Of a stretch of DNA of 64,000 bases, positions 26,478 to 39,621 are shown piece after piece. The DNA is taken from positions 2,356,001 through 2,420,000 of the forward strand of contig NZ_CP163518.1 in NCBI RefSeq assembly GCF_041080625.1, given 5' to 3'. A model generated the notes under the pieces. The model was not told the origin of the DNA. It was given only the letters and a program-made list of their open reading frames with translations, and made no database searches. The DNA comes from Streptomyces sp. CG1. GTDB lineage: Bacteria > Actinomycetota > Actinomycetes > Streptomycetales > Streptomycetaceae. The position numbers were made by a program, and so were the translations under genes. Position 1 is the stretch's first letter. Every line of letters begins with the position of its first letter.

Positions 26478-28628
26478 TCACCCGATGTCCGCCGGATCGA
26501 TCCGCACCCGCACCGCCTCCCCGCTCCCCCGTGCCATACGGGCAGCCTGAGCCGTCTTCAGCGCGGCGGCCAGTGCGGCCCCGCTGCCCGGCGGTACCCG
26601 CACCAGTGCCCGGTCCCAGTGCTCGCCCGGCGGGGGCGCTCCGGGCCGGCCGGGCGGCGTCGGCGGTATCGGCACCGGCCCCAGCACCTGCGCGTCCGGC
26701 GGCAGCTCGACCGAGGCCAGGAACGCGGCGACGGCCGCCGGTGTCCCGGACAGGGCCGCCATCCGCGACACCGGTGGGAAGCCCAGCTCGGCCCGCTCGG
26801 CCAGTTCCCGTACCGCGTGCCCGACGGGGTCCCACCGCACCAGGGCCTGCACGGGCCGCAGGGTCGGCTCGGCCACCACGACCACGGTGCCCCCCTCGCT
26901 CTGCGGCCGTACCAGCGCGCCCGCCGTGATCCACCGGCGCAGCGCGTCCTCGCCCGCCCGCAGATCGGGTCGTGCGAGCATGGCCCAGCCGTCCAGCAGC
27001 AGCGCCGCCGCGTAGCCGCCCTCGGCGACCGGTTCGGCTCCCGGTGTGCTGACGACCAGCGCGGGTGTGCCCGGCACCGTGTCCAGCACGTGCTCCCGGC
27101 CCGAGGTGCGCACCGGGACGGCGGGAAAGGCGCGCCCCAGCTCCTCGGCCGTCCGCCGCGCCCCCACGACCTGAGCCCGCAACCGGAATCCGCCGCACTC
27201 CGGGCAGTGCCACGCGTTCTCCTCGCGCCCGCACCAGTCGCACCGGAGAACGCCCGCGTCCTGACCCTGGAGCAGCCCCGAGCAGTGGCGGCAGCGGGCG
27301 GGCGCCCGGCATTGCGCGCAGGCCATACGCGGCGCGTAGCCGCGCCGGGGCACCTGTACCAGCACCGGCCCGTGCCGCAGACCCTCGCGGGCCGTCTGCC
27401 AGGCGAGGGTCGGCAGCCGGGCGGCGCGGGCCGCCTCGTCGCGCCCGAGGTCGTCGTCCCCGACCGTCCGGACCACAGGCGCGGCCCCGCGCACCTGCTC
27501 CCGGCCGGCGACCAGCGGCCGGGCCCAGCCGCTCTCCACGAGCTGGGCGGCCTCCACGGTGCAGGCGAACCCGCCCAGCAGGAAGGCGCACTTGTCCAGC
27601 GCGGCGCGCAGCAGCAGCACATCGCGTGCGTGCGGCTGCGGGGCGTGCTGCTCGCTGTGGCTGTCGTCGCCGTCGTCCCAGATGGCGACCAGTCCCAGGT
27701 CCTGCACGGGCGCGAACATGGTCGCCCGCGTGCCGACCACGGCCCGTACGGAACCCCGGCGTACCGCCAGCCACTGCGCGTACCGCTTCTCGGGTCCCGC
27801 GTCGGCGGTGAGCAGCGCATGCCGACCCGTGCCGAGCAGCGCGGTGAGCGCGGCGTCGACCCGCGCGGCCGCCCGCCCGTCCGGTACGACGACGAGGGCG
27901 CCGCGCCCCGAGGCGAGCGTGGCGGCGACGGCGCGGGCCAGTTCCTCGCTCCACAGCGGGCCCGGCAGCGCGTTCCAGACCGCCCTGGGCGATCCGCCGG
28001 ACGCCAGCGCCTCGAGGAACGCGCCGCCGTGTTCGTACCGCCCCCAGGAGGCCGGCTCCGGTCGCTTCGGCGGCGGGAGCGGCGCGGGCGACGGCCGTTG
28101 CTCGGCTCGTGCGCTGCGCGGCGGCACGGCCAGCTGAAGCACATCGGCGAGGCTTCCGGCGTACCGGTCGGCCACGGCCCGGGTGAGCCCCAGCAGTTCC
28201 TCGCTCAGCACCGGCTCCGGCGAGACGACCTGGGCCAGGGCGGCCAGCGGTCCGGTGTAGTCGGACTCGGCCCGCCGCTCGACGAGGAACCCGTCGATGA
28301 GCCCGCCGCCCTCGCGGCGCCCTTCGCGCACCCGGTGCCGCCCGGCGCCGAACCGCACCCGCACCCGCACGCCGGGCTGCGCCTGTGCGTCCAGTTCCTC
28401 GGGCACCGCGTAGTCGAAGTAGCGGTCGAGGTGCAGCACGCCCTTGTCGACCAGCACCCGCGCGACGGGCAGCTCCTTGGCAAGCGCGGCTCCCCGCCAG
28501 GTCCGCGGCTTGGCGCGGGGCGTCTTCGCCTCGCGCACGCTCTCCCGGATGAGCGCGAGCTGCTCCGGCGGCGCCCCTTCGGCCCCGCCGTCCCCCTCTG
28601 CCCGGGACACCCCGTTCTCGCTGCTCAC
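26478..28628 (-). CDS. priA: Primosomal protein N' (PriA), helicase motifs degenerate
   Basis: A 716-residue PriA homologue. The N-terminal DNA-binding domain (about 55-170) includes ARVLVDKGVLHLDRYFDYAV. The zinc region is intact, with eight Cys in pairs: CAQC, CRHC, CDWC and CPEC. The helicase motifs are not: there is no Walker A GKT after VVVPDGRAA, and where E. coli PriA has DEEH this protein reads WDDGDDSHSEQH. The actinobacterial PriA group is known for lacking detectable helicase motifs. It probably works as a primosome loading or scaffold factor. I use GTG 28628; a GTG seven codons downstream has a slightly better purine run. It is transcribed with metK upstream. Confidence 0.9.
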   Translation of the reverse strand: MSSENGVSRAEGDGGAEGAPPEQLALIRESVREAKTPRAKPRTWRGAALAKELPVARVLVDKGVLHLDRYFDYAVPEELDAQAQPGVRVRVRFGAGRHRVREGRREGGGLIDGFLVERRAESDYTGPLAALAQVVSPEPVLSEELLGLTRAVADRYAGSLADVLQLAVPPRSARAEQRPSPAPLPPPKRPEPASWGRYEHGGAFLEALASGGSPRAVWNALPGPLWSEELARAVAATLASGRGALVVVPDGRAAARVDAALTALLGTGRHALLTADAGPEKRYAQWLAVRRGSVRAVVGTRATMFAPVQDLGLVAIWDDGDDSHSEQHAPQPHARDVLLLRAALDKCAFLLGGFACTVEAAQLVESGWARPLVAGREQVRGAAPVVRTVGDDDLGRDEAARAARLPTLAWQTAREGLRHGPVLVQVPRRGYAPRMACAQCRAPARCRHCSGLLQGQDAGVLRCDWCGREENAWHCPECGGFRLRAQVVGARRTAEELGRAFPAVPVRTSGREHVLDTVPGTPALVVSTPGAEPVAEGGYAAALLLDGWAMLARPDLRAGEDALRRWITAGALVRPQSEGGTVVVVAEPTLRPVQALVRWDPVGHAVRELAERAELGFPPVSRMAALSGTPAAVAAFLASVELPPDAQVLGPVPIPPTPPGRPGAPPPGEHWDRALVRVPPGSGAALAAALKTAQAARMARGSGEAVRVRIDPADIG

Positions 28629-28743
28629 GCTTGCATTCTTACCAAACCCCACTGACAGCCGGCGCCCGACGTCGTCGTACGCCTGCACAGGGACGACCCG
28701 CCGGATCCGGCCGGCGGTGGCTCGCTTAGCCGTCGCAACGCCG

Positions 28744-28779
28744 CGAGGCCCGGCATCCCCGAAGGGAAGCCGGGCCTCG
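28744..28779 (-). terminator. Terminator hairpin after metK
   Basis: CGAGGCCCGGC (28744-28754) pairs perfectly with GCCGGGCCTCG (28769-28779) about 30 bp past the metK stop. Confidence 0.65.
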
Positions 28780-28808
28780 GCGACAAGCGGAGTTACCAAT
28801 CCGTGGGC

Positions 28809-30017
28809 TTACAGGCCCACGGCCGTGCGCAGGGCGTCCACACGGTCCGTGCGCTCCCAGGTGAAGTCGGGCAGCTCGCGGCCGAAGTGGCCGTAGGCCG
28901 CCGTCTGGGAGTAGATCGGGCGGAGCAGGTCGAGGTCGCGGATGATCGCGGCCGGACGGAGGTCGAAGACCTGGTCGATCGCCTTCTCGATCTTCTCGGC
29001 GTCGACCTTGGCGGTGCCGAACGTCTCCACGAACAGACCGACCGGCTCGGCCTTGCCGATCGCGTACGCGACCTGGACCTCGCAGCGGGAGGCCAGGCCC
29101 GCCGCCACCACGTTCTTCGCGACCCAGCGCATCGCGTACGCGGCCGAGCGGTCCACCTTGGACGGGTCCTTGCCGGAGAAGGCGCCGCCGCCGTGGCGGG
29201 CCATGCCGCCGTAGGTGTCGATGATGATCTTGCGGCCGGTCAGGCCGGCGTCACCCATCGGGCCGCCGATCTCGAAGCGGCCGGTCGGGTTGACCAGCAG
29301 CCGGTAGCCGTCGGTGTCCAGCTTGATGCCCTCGTCCAGCAGCGCCTTCAGCTCCGGCTCCACGACGAACTCGCGGATGTCGGGCGCCAGCAGCGACTCC
29401 AGGTCGATGTCGCTCGCGTGCTGGGAGGAGACGACCACCGTGTCGAGGCGGACGGCCTTGTCGCCGTCGTACTCGATGGTGACCTGCGTCTTGCCGTCCG
29501 GGCGCAGGTAGGGGATGGTGCCGTTCTTGCGGACCTCGGACAGGCGCTTCGACAGACGGTGCGCCAGGAAGATCGGCAGTGGCATCAGGGTCGGCGTCTC
29601 GTCGGAGGCGTAGCCGAACATCAGGCCCTGGTCGCCCGCACCCTGCTTGTCCAGCTCGTCGTCATCGCCCTCGACCCGGTTCTCGTACGCCGTGTCGACA
29701 CCCTGAGCGATGTCCGGGGACTGCGCGCCGATGGACACCGACACGCCGCAGGAGGCGCCGTCGAAGCCCTTCTTGGAGGAGTCGTAACCGATCTCGAGAA
29801 TCTTGCTGCGGACCAGGGTCGCGATGTCCGCGTAGGCCTTGGTCGTCACTTCTCCGGCCACGTGGACCAGGCCGGTGGTGATCAACGTTTCGACGGCGAC
29901 CCGGGAGGTCGGGTCCTCGCGCAGAAGCGCGTCGAGAATGGTGTCGCTGATCTGGTCAGCGATCTTGTCGGGGTGACCCTCGGTCACGGACTCCGAGGTG
30001 AACAGGCGACGGGACAC
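28809..30017 (-). CDS. metK: S-adenosylmethionine synthase
   Basis: A 402-residue enzyme that makes SAM from methionine and ATP. Hallmarks are [20 protein letters not shown] near the N-terminus, the [12 protein letters not shown] loop and [19 protein letters not shown]. Length is normal. The start is GTG 30017, with GGGAG six bases upstream. Transcription runs toward priA, with a hairpin between them. The 272-bp gap upstream to coaBC presumably holds its promoter; I could not recognise a SAM riboswitch there. Confidence 0.98.
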   Translation of the reverse strand: MSRRLFTSESVTEGHPDKIADQISDTILDALLREDPTSRVAVETLITTGLVHVAGEVTTKAYADIATLVRSKILEIGYDSSKKGFDGASCGVSVSIGAQSPDIAQGVDTAYENRVEGDDDELDKQGAGDQGLMFGYASDETPTLMPLPIFLAHRLSKRLSEVRKNGTIPYLRPDGKTQVTIEYDGDKAVRLDTVVVSSQHASDIDLESLLAPDIREFVVEPELKALLDEGIKLDTDGYRLLVNPTGRFEIGGPMGDAGLTGRKIIIDTYGGMARHGGGAFSGKDPSKVDRSAAYAMRWVAKNVVAAGLASRCEVQVAYAIGKAEPVGLFVETFGTAKVDAEKIEKAIDQVFDLRPAAIIRDLDLLRPIYSQTAAYGHFGRELPDFTWERTDRVDALRTAVGL

Positions 30018-30289
30018 AACGCTCCCTGTGGTTGCAGCGGCTGCTGGCTGATCATTTGCGGCGACGCGCGGGGCTGCGCCCGGCGTCGACCGAGAACAGT
30101 TTATCGGTCGCACTCGGCCAATGGGTCACTGTCTCGCCTCTCGGGAGCGCTGTGACCTGCGGCACGGGCATTCTGCACAATGCCGGGGGGCCTTGGCCAG
30201 GGCCGCCACACCCGATTTGATCGGTCCACGGGGTTCCACGTCAACGGGGTCTCACGGTCCGGCCGGGGACCCGCCGGGGCGCGCCGGGT

Positions 30290-31495
30290 TCAGCCGAGCC
30301 GTCTTACGACCGAGTCCCAGACGGTGTCGGCCAGGGCCTCCTTGGGACCGTACGGCACCGGTGTCTCGCTGCCGTCGGCGCCTAGCACCACGGCCTCGTT
30401 CTCCTCGGAACCGAAGGTCTTGCGCTCCCCCACCTCGTTGACGACGAGCAGGTCACAGCCCTTGCGGGCGAGCTTGGTGCGGCCGTTGGCGAGGACGTCG
30501 TCGGTCTCGGCGGCGAAGCCGACGATCACCTGGCCGGGACGCGCCCGATCGGCCGAGATCTCCGCGAGGATGTCCGGATTCCGCACCAGGACGATCGGGT
30601 CGGGATCCTGCCCGTCCTTCTTCTTGATCTTGCCTGTGGCGTAGGTCTCAGGGCGGAAGTCAGCGACGGCGGCGGCCATGACGACCGCGTCTGCATCCGC
30701 GGCCGCCTTCAGGACGGCCTCACGGAGCTGGACGGCCGTGCCGACCGGTACGACGTCCACGCCCGCCGGATCGGGCAGGCCGGTGTTGGCGGCGATCAGC
30801 GTGACCCGGGCGCCGCGGGCGGCGGCGGTGCGGGCGAGGGCGTAGCCCTGCTTGCCGGAGGAGCGGTTGCCGAGGAAGCGGACCGGGTCGAGGGGCTCGC
30901 GGGTGCCGCCGGCGGAGACGACCACGTGCCGCCCCTTGAGGTCGGGTTCGGCGACGCCCCGGGCCAGGACGCGGCGGCAGATCTCGAAGATCTCCGCCGG
31001 GTCGGGCAGCCGGCCCTTGCCGGTGTCGACGCCGGTGAGCCGGCCGACGGCGGGCTCGATGACGACGGCGCCGCGGCGGCGCAGCGTGGCCACGTTCTCC
31101 TGGGTGGCCGGGTGCTCCCACATCTCGGTGTGCATCGCGGGCGCGAAGACGACCGGGCAGCGGGCGGTCAGCAGCGTGTTGGTCAGCAGGTCGTCGGCGA
31201 GGCCGTGAGCGGCCTTGCCGAGCATGTCGGCCGTGGCGGGCGCGACCACCACCAGGTCGGCGTGCTGGCCGATGCGGACGTGCGGGACCTCGTGGACGTC
31301 GTCCCAGACCTCCGTCGAGACGGGGTTGCCGGACAGGGCGGACCAGGTGGCGGCGCCGACGAAGTGCAGCGCGGAGGCGGTGGGCACCACGCGGACGTCG
31401 TGACCCGACTCCGTGAACCTTCTCAGCAGCTCACAGGCCTTGTACGCGGCGATGCCGCCGCTGACCCCCAGGACCACCCTCGGCTTGTCCACCAT
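30290..31495 (-). CDS. coaBC: Bifunctional phosphopantothenoylcysteine decarboxylase/phosphopantothenate-cysteine ligase
   Basis: A 401-residue two-domain enzyme for coenzyme A synthesis. The N-terminal flavoprotein CoaC domain (about 1-190) has GVSGGIAAYKACELLRR and the APAMHTEMW loop. The C-terminal CoaB ligase (about 195-400) has SAGGTREPLDPVRFLGNRSS and KIKKK. Both halves look complete. Start is ATG 31495 or the adjacent GTG 31492; GGGGAG is better spaced for the GTG. It follows rpoZ with a strong hairpin in between. Confidence 0.96.
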   Translation of the reverse strand: MVDKPRVVLGVSGGIAAYKACELLRRFTESGHDVRVVPTASALHFVGAATWSALSGNPVSTEVWDDVHEVPHVRIGQHADLVVVAPATADMLGKAAHGLADDLLTNTLLTARCPVVFAPAMHTEMWEHPATQENVATLRRRGAVVIEPAVGRLTGVDTGKGRLPDPAEIFEICRRVLARGVAEPDLKGRHVVVSAGGTREPLDPVRFLGNRSSGKQGYALARTAAARGARVTLIAANTGLPDPAGVDVVPVGTAVQLREAVLKAAADADAVVMAAAVADFRPETYATGKIKKKDGQDPDPIVLVRNPDILAEISADRARPGQVIVGFAAETDDVLANGRTKLARKGCDLLVVNEVGERKTFGSEENEAVVLGADGSETPVPYGPKEALADTVWDSVVRRLG

Positions 31496-31546
31496 CTCTC
31501 CCCGGCTCGGCAACGTACGCGACGAAACGTACGAGTCCATCACACA

Positions 31547-31580
31547 CCACAGGCCCGGCAATGTGCTGCCGGGCCTGTGG
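31547..31580 (-). terminator. Strong hairpin between rpoZ and coaBC
   Basis: CCACAGGCCCGGCA (31547-31560) pairs perfectly over 14 bp with TGCCGGGCCTGTGG (31567-31580) around a 6-base loop. It lies between the rpoZ stop and the coaBC start on the same strand, so it may end or attenuate the rpoZ transcript. Confidence 0.75.
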
Positions 31581-31618
31581 ACAAGTCGATCGCAGTCTGA
31601 AAGTACTACTGCTCAGGA

Positions 31619-31891
31619 CTACTGGGCGGGGCCCTCGACGGCCTCGGACGTCAGCAGACCCGCATTGATCTCGCGCAGGGCGATCGAGAGCGGCTTCTCG
31701 TGGACGTGGGTGTCGACGAGCGGACCGACGTATTCGAGGAGGCCCTCACCGAGCTGCGAGTAGTACGCGTTGATCTGACGGGCCCGCTTGGCGGCGTAGA
31801 TCACGAGGCTGTACTTCGAGTCGGTGGCCTCAAGCAACTCGTCGATCGGCGGGTTGATGATGCCCTCGGGCGCGGTGATGGAAGAGGACAC
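31619..31891 (-). CDS. rpoZ: RNA polymerase omega subunit
   Basis: A 90-residue omega subunit. The conserved core is [20 protein letters not shown] followed by [12 protein letters not shown], with the ALREI motif near the C-terminus. It helps assemble the beta' subunit into RNA polymerase. The start is GTG 31891, preceded by GGAAGG. It follows gmk by 38 bp in the same direction, the typical order. Confidence 0.97.
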   Translation of the reverse strand: MSSSITAPEGIINPPIDELLEATDSKYSLVIYAAKRARQINAYYSQLGEGLLEYVGPLVDTHVHEKPLSIALREINAGLLTSEAVEGPAQ

Positions 31892-31929
31892 GCTCTACCT
31901 TCCGAAAGAGGGAAAAAAATCAGTCGTGA

Positions 31930-32487
31930 TCACACAACGTCCATCAAGGCTAGCAGCTCGCGCGCCACATCCTCGACGGAGGTGTTGACCAAGGTCGTAT
32001 CGAACTCCGGCTCGGCCGCCAGTTCGATCCTGGCCGCCTCGAGGCGGCGCTCGATGACCTCGGGCGGCTCGGTGCCGCGGCCGGTCAGCCTGCGCACCAG
32101 CTCCTCCCAGGAGGGCGGAGCCAGGAACACCAGCTGGGCGTCGGCCATCGACTCCCGCACCTGCCGGGCGCCCTGGAGGTCGATCTCCAGCAGGACGGGC
32201 TCGCCGTTCTCCAGCCGCTCCAGCACGGCCGCGCGGGGCGTGCCGTAGCGGTTGCCGGCGAACTCGGCCCACTCCAGCAGCTCACCGTTGGCGATCAGCT
32301 TGTCCATCTCCTCGTCGGTGACGAAGAAGTAGTGGACTCCGTGCCGCTCGCCGGGGCGCGGCTTGCGGGTGGTGGCCGACACCGAGAGCCAGACCTCGGG
32401 GTGTTCCTTGCGCATATGGGCGACGACCGTGCTCTTGCCGACCCCCGAGGGGCCGGAGAGCACGGTCAGCCGCGGACGTTCACTCAT
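31930..32487 (-). CDS. gmk: Guanylate kinase
   Basis: A 185-residue kinase that phosphorylates GMP to GDP. Walker A is [11 protein letters not shown]; the GMP-binding part has [13 protein letters not shown] and the lid [25 protein letters not shown] and [10 protein letters not shown] are also family-typical. It sits 60 bp downstream of sIHF in the same direction. Confidence 0.97.
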   Translation of the reverse strand: MSERPRLTVLSGPSGVGKSTVVAHMRKEHPEVWLSVSATTRKPRPGERHGVHYFFVTDEEMDKLIANGELLEWAEFAGNRYGTPRAAVLERLENGEPVLLEIDLQGARQVRESMADAQLVFLAPPSWEELVRRLTGRGTEPPEVIERRLEAARIELAAEPEFDTTLVNTSVEDVARELLALMDVV

Positions 32488-32547
32488 GCAGCGATTATTC
32501 CAGCAATCCCGGAGTGCCCGGGACGCCCGGTCCGGCAGGGCCCGGAC

Positions 32548-32871
32548 TCAGGAGCCGGTGCTGCCGAACTCACGCTCCAGGGAAGCGATCTGGTTGGAAC
32601 CGAGACCGCGCACGCGGCGGCTCTCGGAGATGCCCAGACGCTCCATGATCTGCTTGGCGCGGACCTTGCCCACGCCCGGCAGGGACTCGAGCAGGGCGGA
32701 GACCTTCATCTTGCCGATGACGTCGTTCTCCTGGCCCTGCTTGATGACCTCGTGCAGGGAGGCGCCGGAGTGCTTGAGTCGATTCTTGACCTCGGCCCGC
32801 TCCCGGCGAGCCGCGGCGGCCTTTTCGAGCGCGGCTGCGCGCTGTTCGGGGGTAAGGGGCGGAAGAGCCAC
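32548..32871 (-). CDS. sihF: Actinobacterial integration host factor sIHF
   Basis: A 107-residue basic nucleoid protein. The N-terminal helix is Ala/Arg/Lys-rich (LEKAAAARRERAEVKNRL); the C-terminal helix-two-turn-helix core has LLESLPGVGKVRAKQIMERL and LGISESRRVRGLGSNQ. In Streptomyces it binds DNA, shapes the nucleoid and affects sporulation and antibiotic production. The GTG at 32871 gives the usual 107 residues. It heads the run sIHF-gmk-rpoZ-coaBC. Confidence 0.97.
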   Translation of the reverse strand: MALPPLTPEQRAAALEKAAAARRERAEVKNRLKHSGASLHEVIKQGQENDVIGKMKVSALLESLPGVGKVRAKQIMERLGISESRRVRGLGSNQIASLEREFGSTGS

Positions 32872-33074
32872 GCCTACGTCACCTCGGATGTCGAACTGTC
32901 GGATACGGACCGGTGAGGAACCTAGTCGCCCCACACCTGGGGAGCTACGAGCAACACGCTTCGCCCGTTCACTCTGCTCGGAGACTAGCGGTCAAGTGCG
33001 CCAGAGTCAGCGAGAACAGCGGAAAAGTCCTGGTCAGCCTCCGCCAGGCCGGATATTTCAGACATAATGCCCTC

Positions 33075-33102
33075 GATTTGAGGATGTATTCACACTCAAA
33101 TC
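33075..33102. promoter_or_regulatory. AT-rich inverted repeat between pyrF and sIHF
   Basis: GATTTGAG (33075-33082) and CTCAAATC (33095-33102) form a perfect 8-bp inverted repeat with a 12-bp spacer. It lies between the pyrF stop and the sIHF promoter region in an unusually AT-rich patch. It could be a terminator for the pyr operon or an operator for sIHF. Confidence 0.4.
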
Positions 33103-33139
33103 GCCATGCCGCCGCTCGCCAGGGCGTTCATCGGAGGAC

Positions 33140-33994
33140 TCAGGCGCCCCCGACGGCGACCTGGATCTCCTCCGCGAAGCGCTCGGCGGACGCGCGCAGC
33201 GCCCCGGTGTCCGGACCGTGCCGCAGCACACCGCGGCTGACGTTCGGAACGACGTTGCGCAGCGCCGGTCCGAAGACCTTCGGAAGGTCGGCCGGGGTCG
33301 CGCCCTGCGCGCCGACGCCGGGCGCGAGGAGCGGGCCGTTGATGGAAAGGTCGTAGGACGACAGGTCGCCGACCGTGGCGCCGACGACGGCGCCGAAGGA
33401 GCCCAGCGGCTCCTCCCCCGCGTTCTCGACGGCCAGGTGGGCGAGCATGGTCGCTGCCACAGTGCGGCCGTCGGCGCGGACCGCGTGCTGGACCTCGGGC
33501 CCTTCCGGGTTGGAGGTCAGCGCCAGGACGAACAGGCCGGCGCCGCTCTCCCGGGCCAGCGCGACGGCCGGGCTGAGCGAGCCGTAGCCGAGGTACGGCG
33601 AGACGGTCAGGGCGTCGGAGAACAGCGGGGCGTCCTTGTGCAGGTAGGCCTCGGCGTACCCGCCCATGGTCGAGCCGATGTCGCCGCGCTTGGCGTCCAT
33701 CACCACGAGGGTGCCGGCGGCGCGCGCCTCCTGGACGATCTTCTCCAGGACGGCGACGCCGCGGGAGCCGAAGCGCTCGAAGAAGGCGCTCTGCGGCTTC
33801 ATCACGGCGACCCGGTCGGCCACCGCCTCCACGACCGTGCGGCCGAACCGCTCCAGACCGGCCACGTCGTCGTTCAGCCCCCACTCGGCGAGCAGGGAGG
33901 CGTGCGGGTCGATGCCGACGCACAGCGGGCCGCGCTCGTCCATGGCGCGGCGCAGCCGGGCACCGAAGGGCTCCATCGAGGTCATGCCGGTCAT
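33140..33994 (-). CDS. pyrF: Orotidine 5'-phosphate decarboxylase
   Basis: A 284-residue enzyme for the last step to UMP. It belongs to the longer (type 2) actinobacterial form: [11 protein letters not shown] at the N-terminus and the active-site [14 protein letters not shown], where Lys and the two Asp form the catalytic charge network. SPYLGYGSL and PGVGAQGA are also conserved. ATG 33994 overlaps the pyrD stop as ATGA. It is the last gene of the pyr operon. Confidence 0.97.
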   Translation of the reverse strand: MTGMTSMEPFGARLRRAMDERGPLCVGIDPHASLLAEWGLNDDVAGLERFGRTVVEAVADRVAVMKPQSAFFERFGSRGVAVLEKIVQEARAAGTLVVMDAKRGDIGSTMGGYAEAYLHKDAPLFSDALTVSPYLGYGSLSPAVALARESGAGLFVLALTSNPEGPEVQHAVRADGRTVAATMLAHLAVENAGEEPLGSFGAVVGATVGDLSSYDLSINGPLLAPGVGAQGATPADLPKVFGPALRNVVPNVSRGVLRHGPDTGALRASAERFAEEIQVAVGGA

Positions 33995-35097
33995 CGGGAC
34001 TTCCTCACGTCGGCGCCGACCGCGTCGGCGAGGGTGGCGTAGGGGCTGGTGCGCAGGCGGGCGGCGAGGCCCTTGTGGATCGCGCGGGACCAGAACGGGC
34101 CCTCGTAGATGAAGGCGCTGTAGCCCTGGACCAGCGTGGCACCGGCCAGGATGCGCTGCCAGGCGTCCTCGGCGGTCTCGATGCCGCCGACCCCCACGAG
34201 CGTGATCCGGTCGCCCACGCGCGCGTACAGGCGGCGCAGGACCTCCAGGGAGCGTGCCTTGAGCGGGGCGCCGGACAGGCCGCCGGTCTCCTTCACCAGC
34301 GAGGCTTCGGATGCCAGACCGAGAGCGTCCCGGGCGATGGTGGTGTTGGTCGCGATGATGCCCTCCAGGCCCAGCTCCACGGCCAGGTCGGCGACGGCGT
34401 CGATGTCCTCGTCGGCGAGATCCGGGGCGATCTTCACCAGGAGCGGGACGCGCCGGTCCGCGACCGTACGGTCGGCGGCCTCGCGTACGGCGGTCAGCAG
34501 CGGGCGCAGCGCCTCGGTGGCCTGCAGATTGCGCAGGCCGGGCGTGTTCGGCGAGGAGACGTTGACGACCAGGTAGTCGGCGTACGGCGCGAGGCGCTCG
34601 GCCGACTTCACGTAGTCGACGAAAGCCTCCGACTCCGGGACGACCTTCGTCTTGCCGATGTTGACGCCCACGACCGTCCTGAAGACCGGCCGGCGCGTGG
34701 CGAGACGGGCCGCCACGGCGAGCGAGCCGTCGTTGTTGAAGCCCATGCGGTTGATCAGCGCGCGGTCCGCGACCAGGCGGAACAGCCGCTTCTTGGGGTT
34801 GCCGGGCTGCGGCTCGCCGGTGACCGTGCCGATCTCGACGTGGTCGAAGCCCAGCATCGACATGCCGTCGATCGCGACGGCGTTCTTGTCGAAGCCGGCG
34901 GCGAGCCCGAAGGGGCCGTGCATGCGCAGCCCGAAGGCCTCCGTGCGCAGCTCCTTGTAGCGGGGCGCGAGGGCGGCCGCGACGAAGGTGCGCAGCACGG
35001 GGATGCGGACGGCGAGACGGATCCAGCGGAAGGCCAGGTGGTGGGCCTGCTCGGGATCCATCCGTGTGAACACCAGACGGAAGAACAGTTTGTACAT
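33991..35097 (-). CDS. pyrD: Dihydroorotate dehydrogenase (quinone type)
   Basis: A 368-residue class 2 dihydroorotate dehydrogenase. The N-terminal membrane-binding helical part (about 1-45) precedes the FMN barrel. [11 protein letters not shown] binds FMN, and the class 2 catalytic Ser is in [26 protein letters not shown] and [10 protein letters not shown] lie near the FMN phosphate. It oxidises dihydroorotate to orotate with quinone. It is separated from carB by a hairpin. Confidence 0.97.
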   Translation of the reverse strand: MYKLFFRLVFTRMDPEQAHHLAFRWIRLAVRIPVLRTFVAAALAPRYKELRTEAFGLRMHGPFGLAAGFDKNAVAIDGMSMLGFDHVEIGTVTGEPQPGNPKKRLFRLVADRALINRMGFNNDGSLAVAARLATRRPVFRTVVGVNIGKTKVVPESEAFVDYVKSAERLAPYADYLVVNVSSPNTPGLRNLQATEALRPLLTAVREAADRTVADRRVPLLVKIAPDLADEDIDAVADLAVELGLEGIIATNTTIARDALGLASEASLVKETGGLSGAPLKARSLEVLRRLYARVGDRITLVGVGGIETAEDAWQRILAGATLVQGYSAFIYEGPFWSRAIHKGLAARLRTSPYATLADAVGADVRKSR

Positions 35098-35125
35098 CTC
35101 GGGGAAGTCCTCGGGTCCTCATACA

Positions 35126-35155
35126 GAGGGGGACACCGTTTCCGGTGTCCCCCTC
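35126..35155 (-). terminator. Strong hairpin between carB and pyrD
   Basis: GAGGGGGACACCG (35126-35138) pairs perfectly over 13 bp with CGGTGTCCCCCTC (35143-35155) around a TTTC loop. It sits in the 65-bp gap between the carB stop and pyrD start, so it could attenuate or punctuate the pyr operon, or be an RNA processing site. Confidence 0.7.
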
Positions 35156-35162
35156 AGGGCTG

Positions 35163-38463
<3,301 letters not shown>

Positions 38464-38471
<8 letters not shown>

Positions 38472-39621
38472 GCTGGCCCTCCATCAGGGATACGAAGCGG
38501 TCGAACAGGTAGGCGGCGTCGTGCGGGCCCGCTGCCGCTTCGGGGTGGTACTGGACGGAGAAGGCCGGCTGGTCGAGCAGCTGCAGCCCCTCCACGACGT
38601 CGTCGTTCAGGCAGACGTGCGAGACCTCGGCGCGGCCGAACTTGGTCTCGCTGACCTGATCGAGCGGCGCGTCCACGGCGAAGCCGTGGTTGTGCGCGGT
38701 GACCTCGACCTTGCCGGTCGTACGGTCCTGGACCGGCTGGTTGATGCCCCGGTGGCCGTACTTCAGCTTGTAGGTGCCGAAGCCGAGGGCGCGGCCGAGG
38801 ATCTGGTTGCCGAAGCAGATGCCGAACAGTGGCGTCTTCCGCTCCAGGACGGCGGTCATCAGGGCGACCGGGCCGTCGGCGGTGGCCGGGTCACCCGGGC
38901 CGTTGGAGAAGAACACGCCGTCAGGGCTGACGGCGTAGATGTCGTCGGCCGTGGCGGTGGCGGGCAGGACGTGCACCTCGATGCCGCGCTCGGCCATGCG
39001 GTGCGGGGTCATGCCCTTGATGCCGAGGTCGATCGCGGCGACGGTGAACTTCTTCGCACCGACCGCGGGGACGACGTACGCCTCCTTGGTCGCGACCTCC
39101 TCGTAGAGGCTCAGGCCCTTCATGCGGGGCTGGGCCTGCACGCGCTCCAGCAGCTCGCTCTCGGCGGCGATCGCCTCGCCGGAGAAGATCCCGGCGCGCA
39201 TCGAGCCACGCTCGCGCAGGTGGCGGGTCAGCGCCCGCGTGTCGATCCCGGAGATGCCGACCACATTCTGCGCGACCAGTTCGTCGTCCAGGGAGCGCTT
39301 GGCACGCCAGTTGGACGGCACGCGCGCGGGGTCGCGCACGACGTAACCGGAGACCCAGATGCGGCTCGACTCGTCGTCCTCGTCGTTCCAGCCCGTGTTG
39401 CCGATCTGCGGGGCGGTCGCGACGACGATCTGCCGGTCGTACGACGGGTCGGTCAGCGTTTCCTGGTAGCCGGTCATACCGGTGGAGAACACGGCCTCGC
39501 CGAAGGTCTCCCCCACGGCCCCGTAGGCACGGCCGCGGAACGTGCGGCCGTCCTCCAGGACGAGTACGGCGGGAAGCGCCTTGTTCCTCGAAGAGGAGCT
39601 TCCCCTGGTGGAGGTCGTCAT
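38464..39621 (-). CDS. carA: Carbamoyl-phosphate synthase small subunit
   Basis: A 385-residue glutaminase subunit. The N-terminal CPSase domain has [18 protein letters not shown]; the C-terminal class I glutamine amidotransferase has the nucleophile Cys in [10 protein letters not shown] and the His-Glu pair in [17 protein letters not shown] and AHNHGF are family-typical. The ATG at 39621 overlaps the stop of the membrane-protein gene as ATGA, so translation is coupled. Confidence 0.98.

Noticed and set aside
30018..30289. SAM riboswitch upstream of metK
   Set aside because: I looked for conserved riboswitch segments and paired stems and found none I could support.
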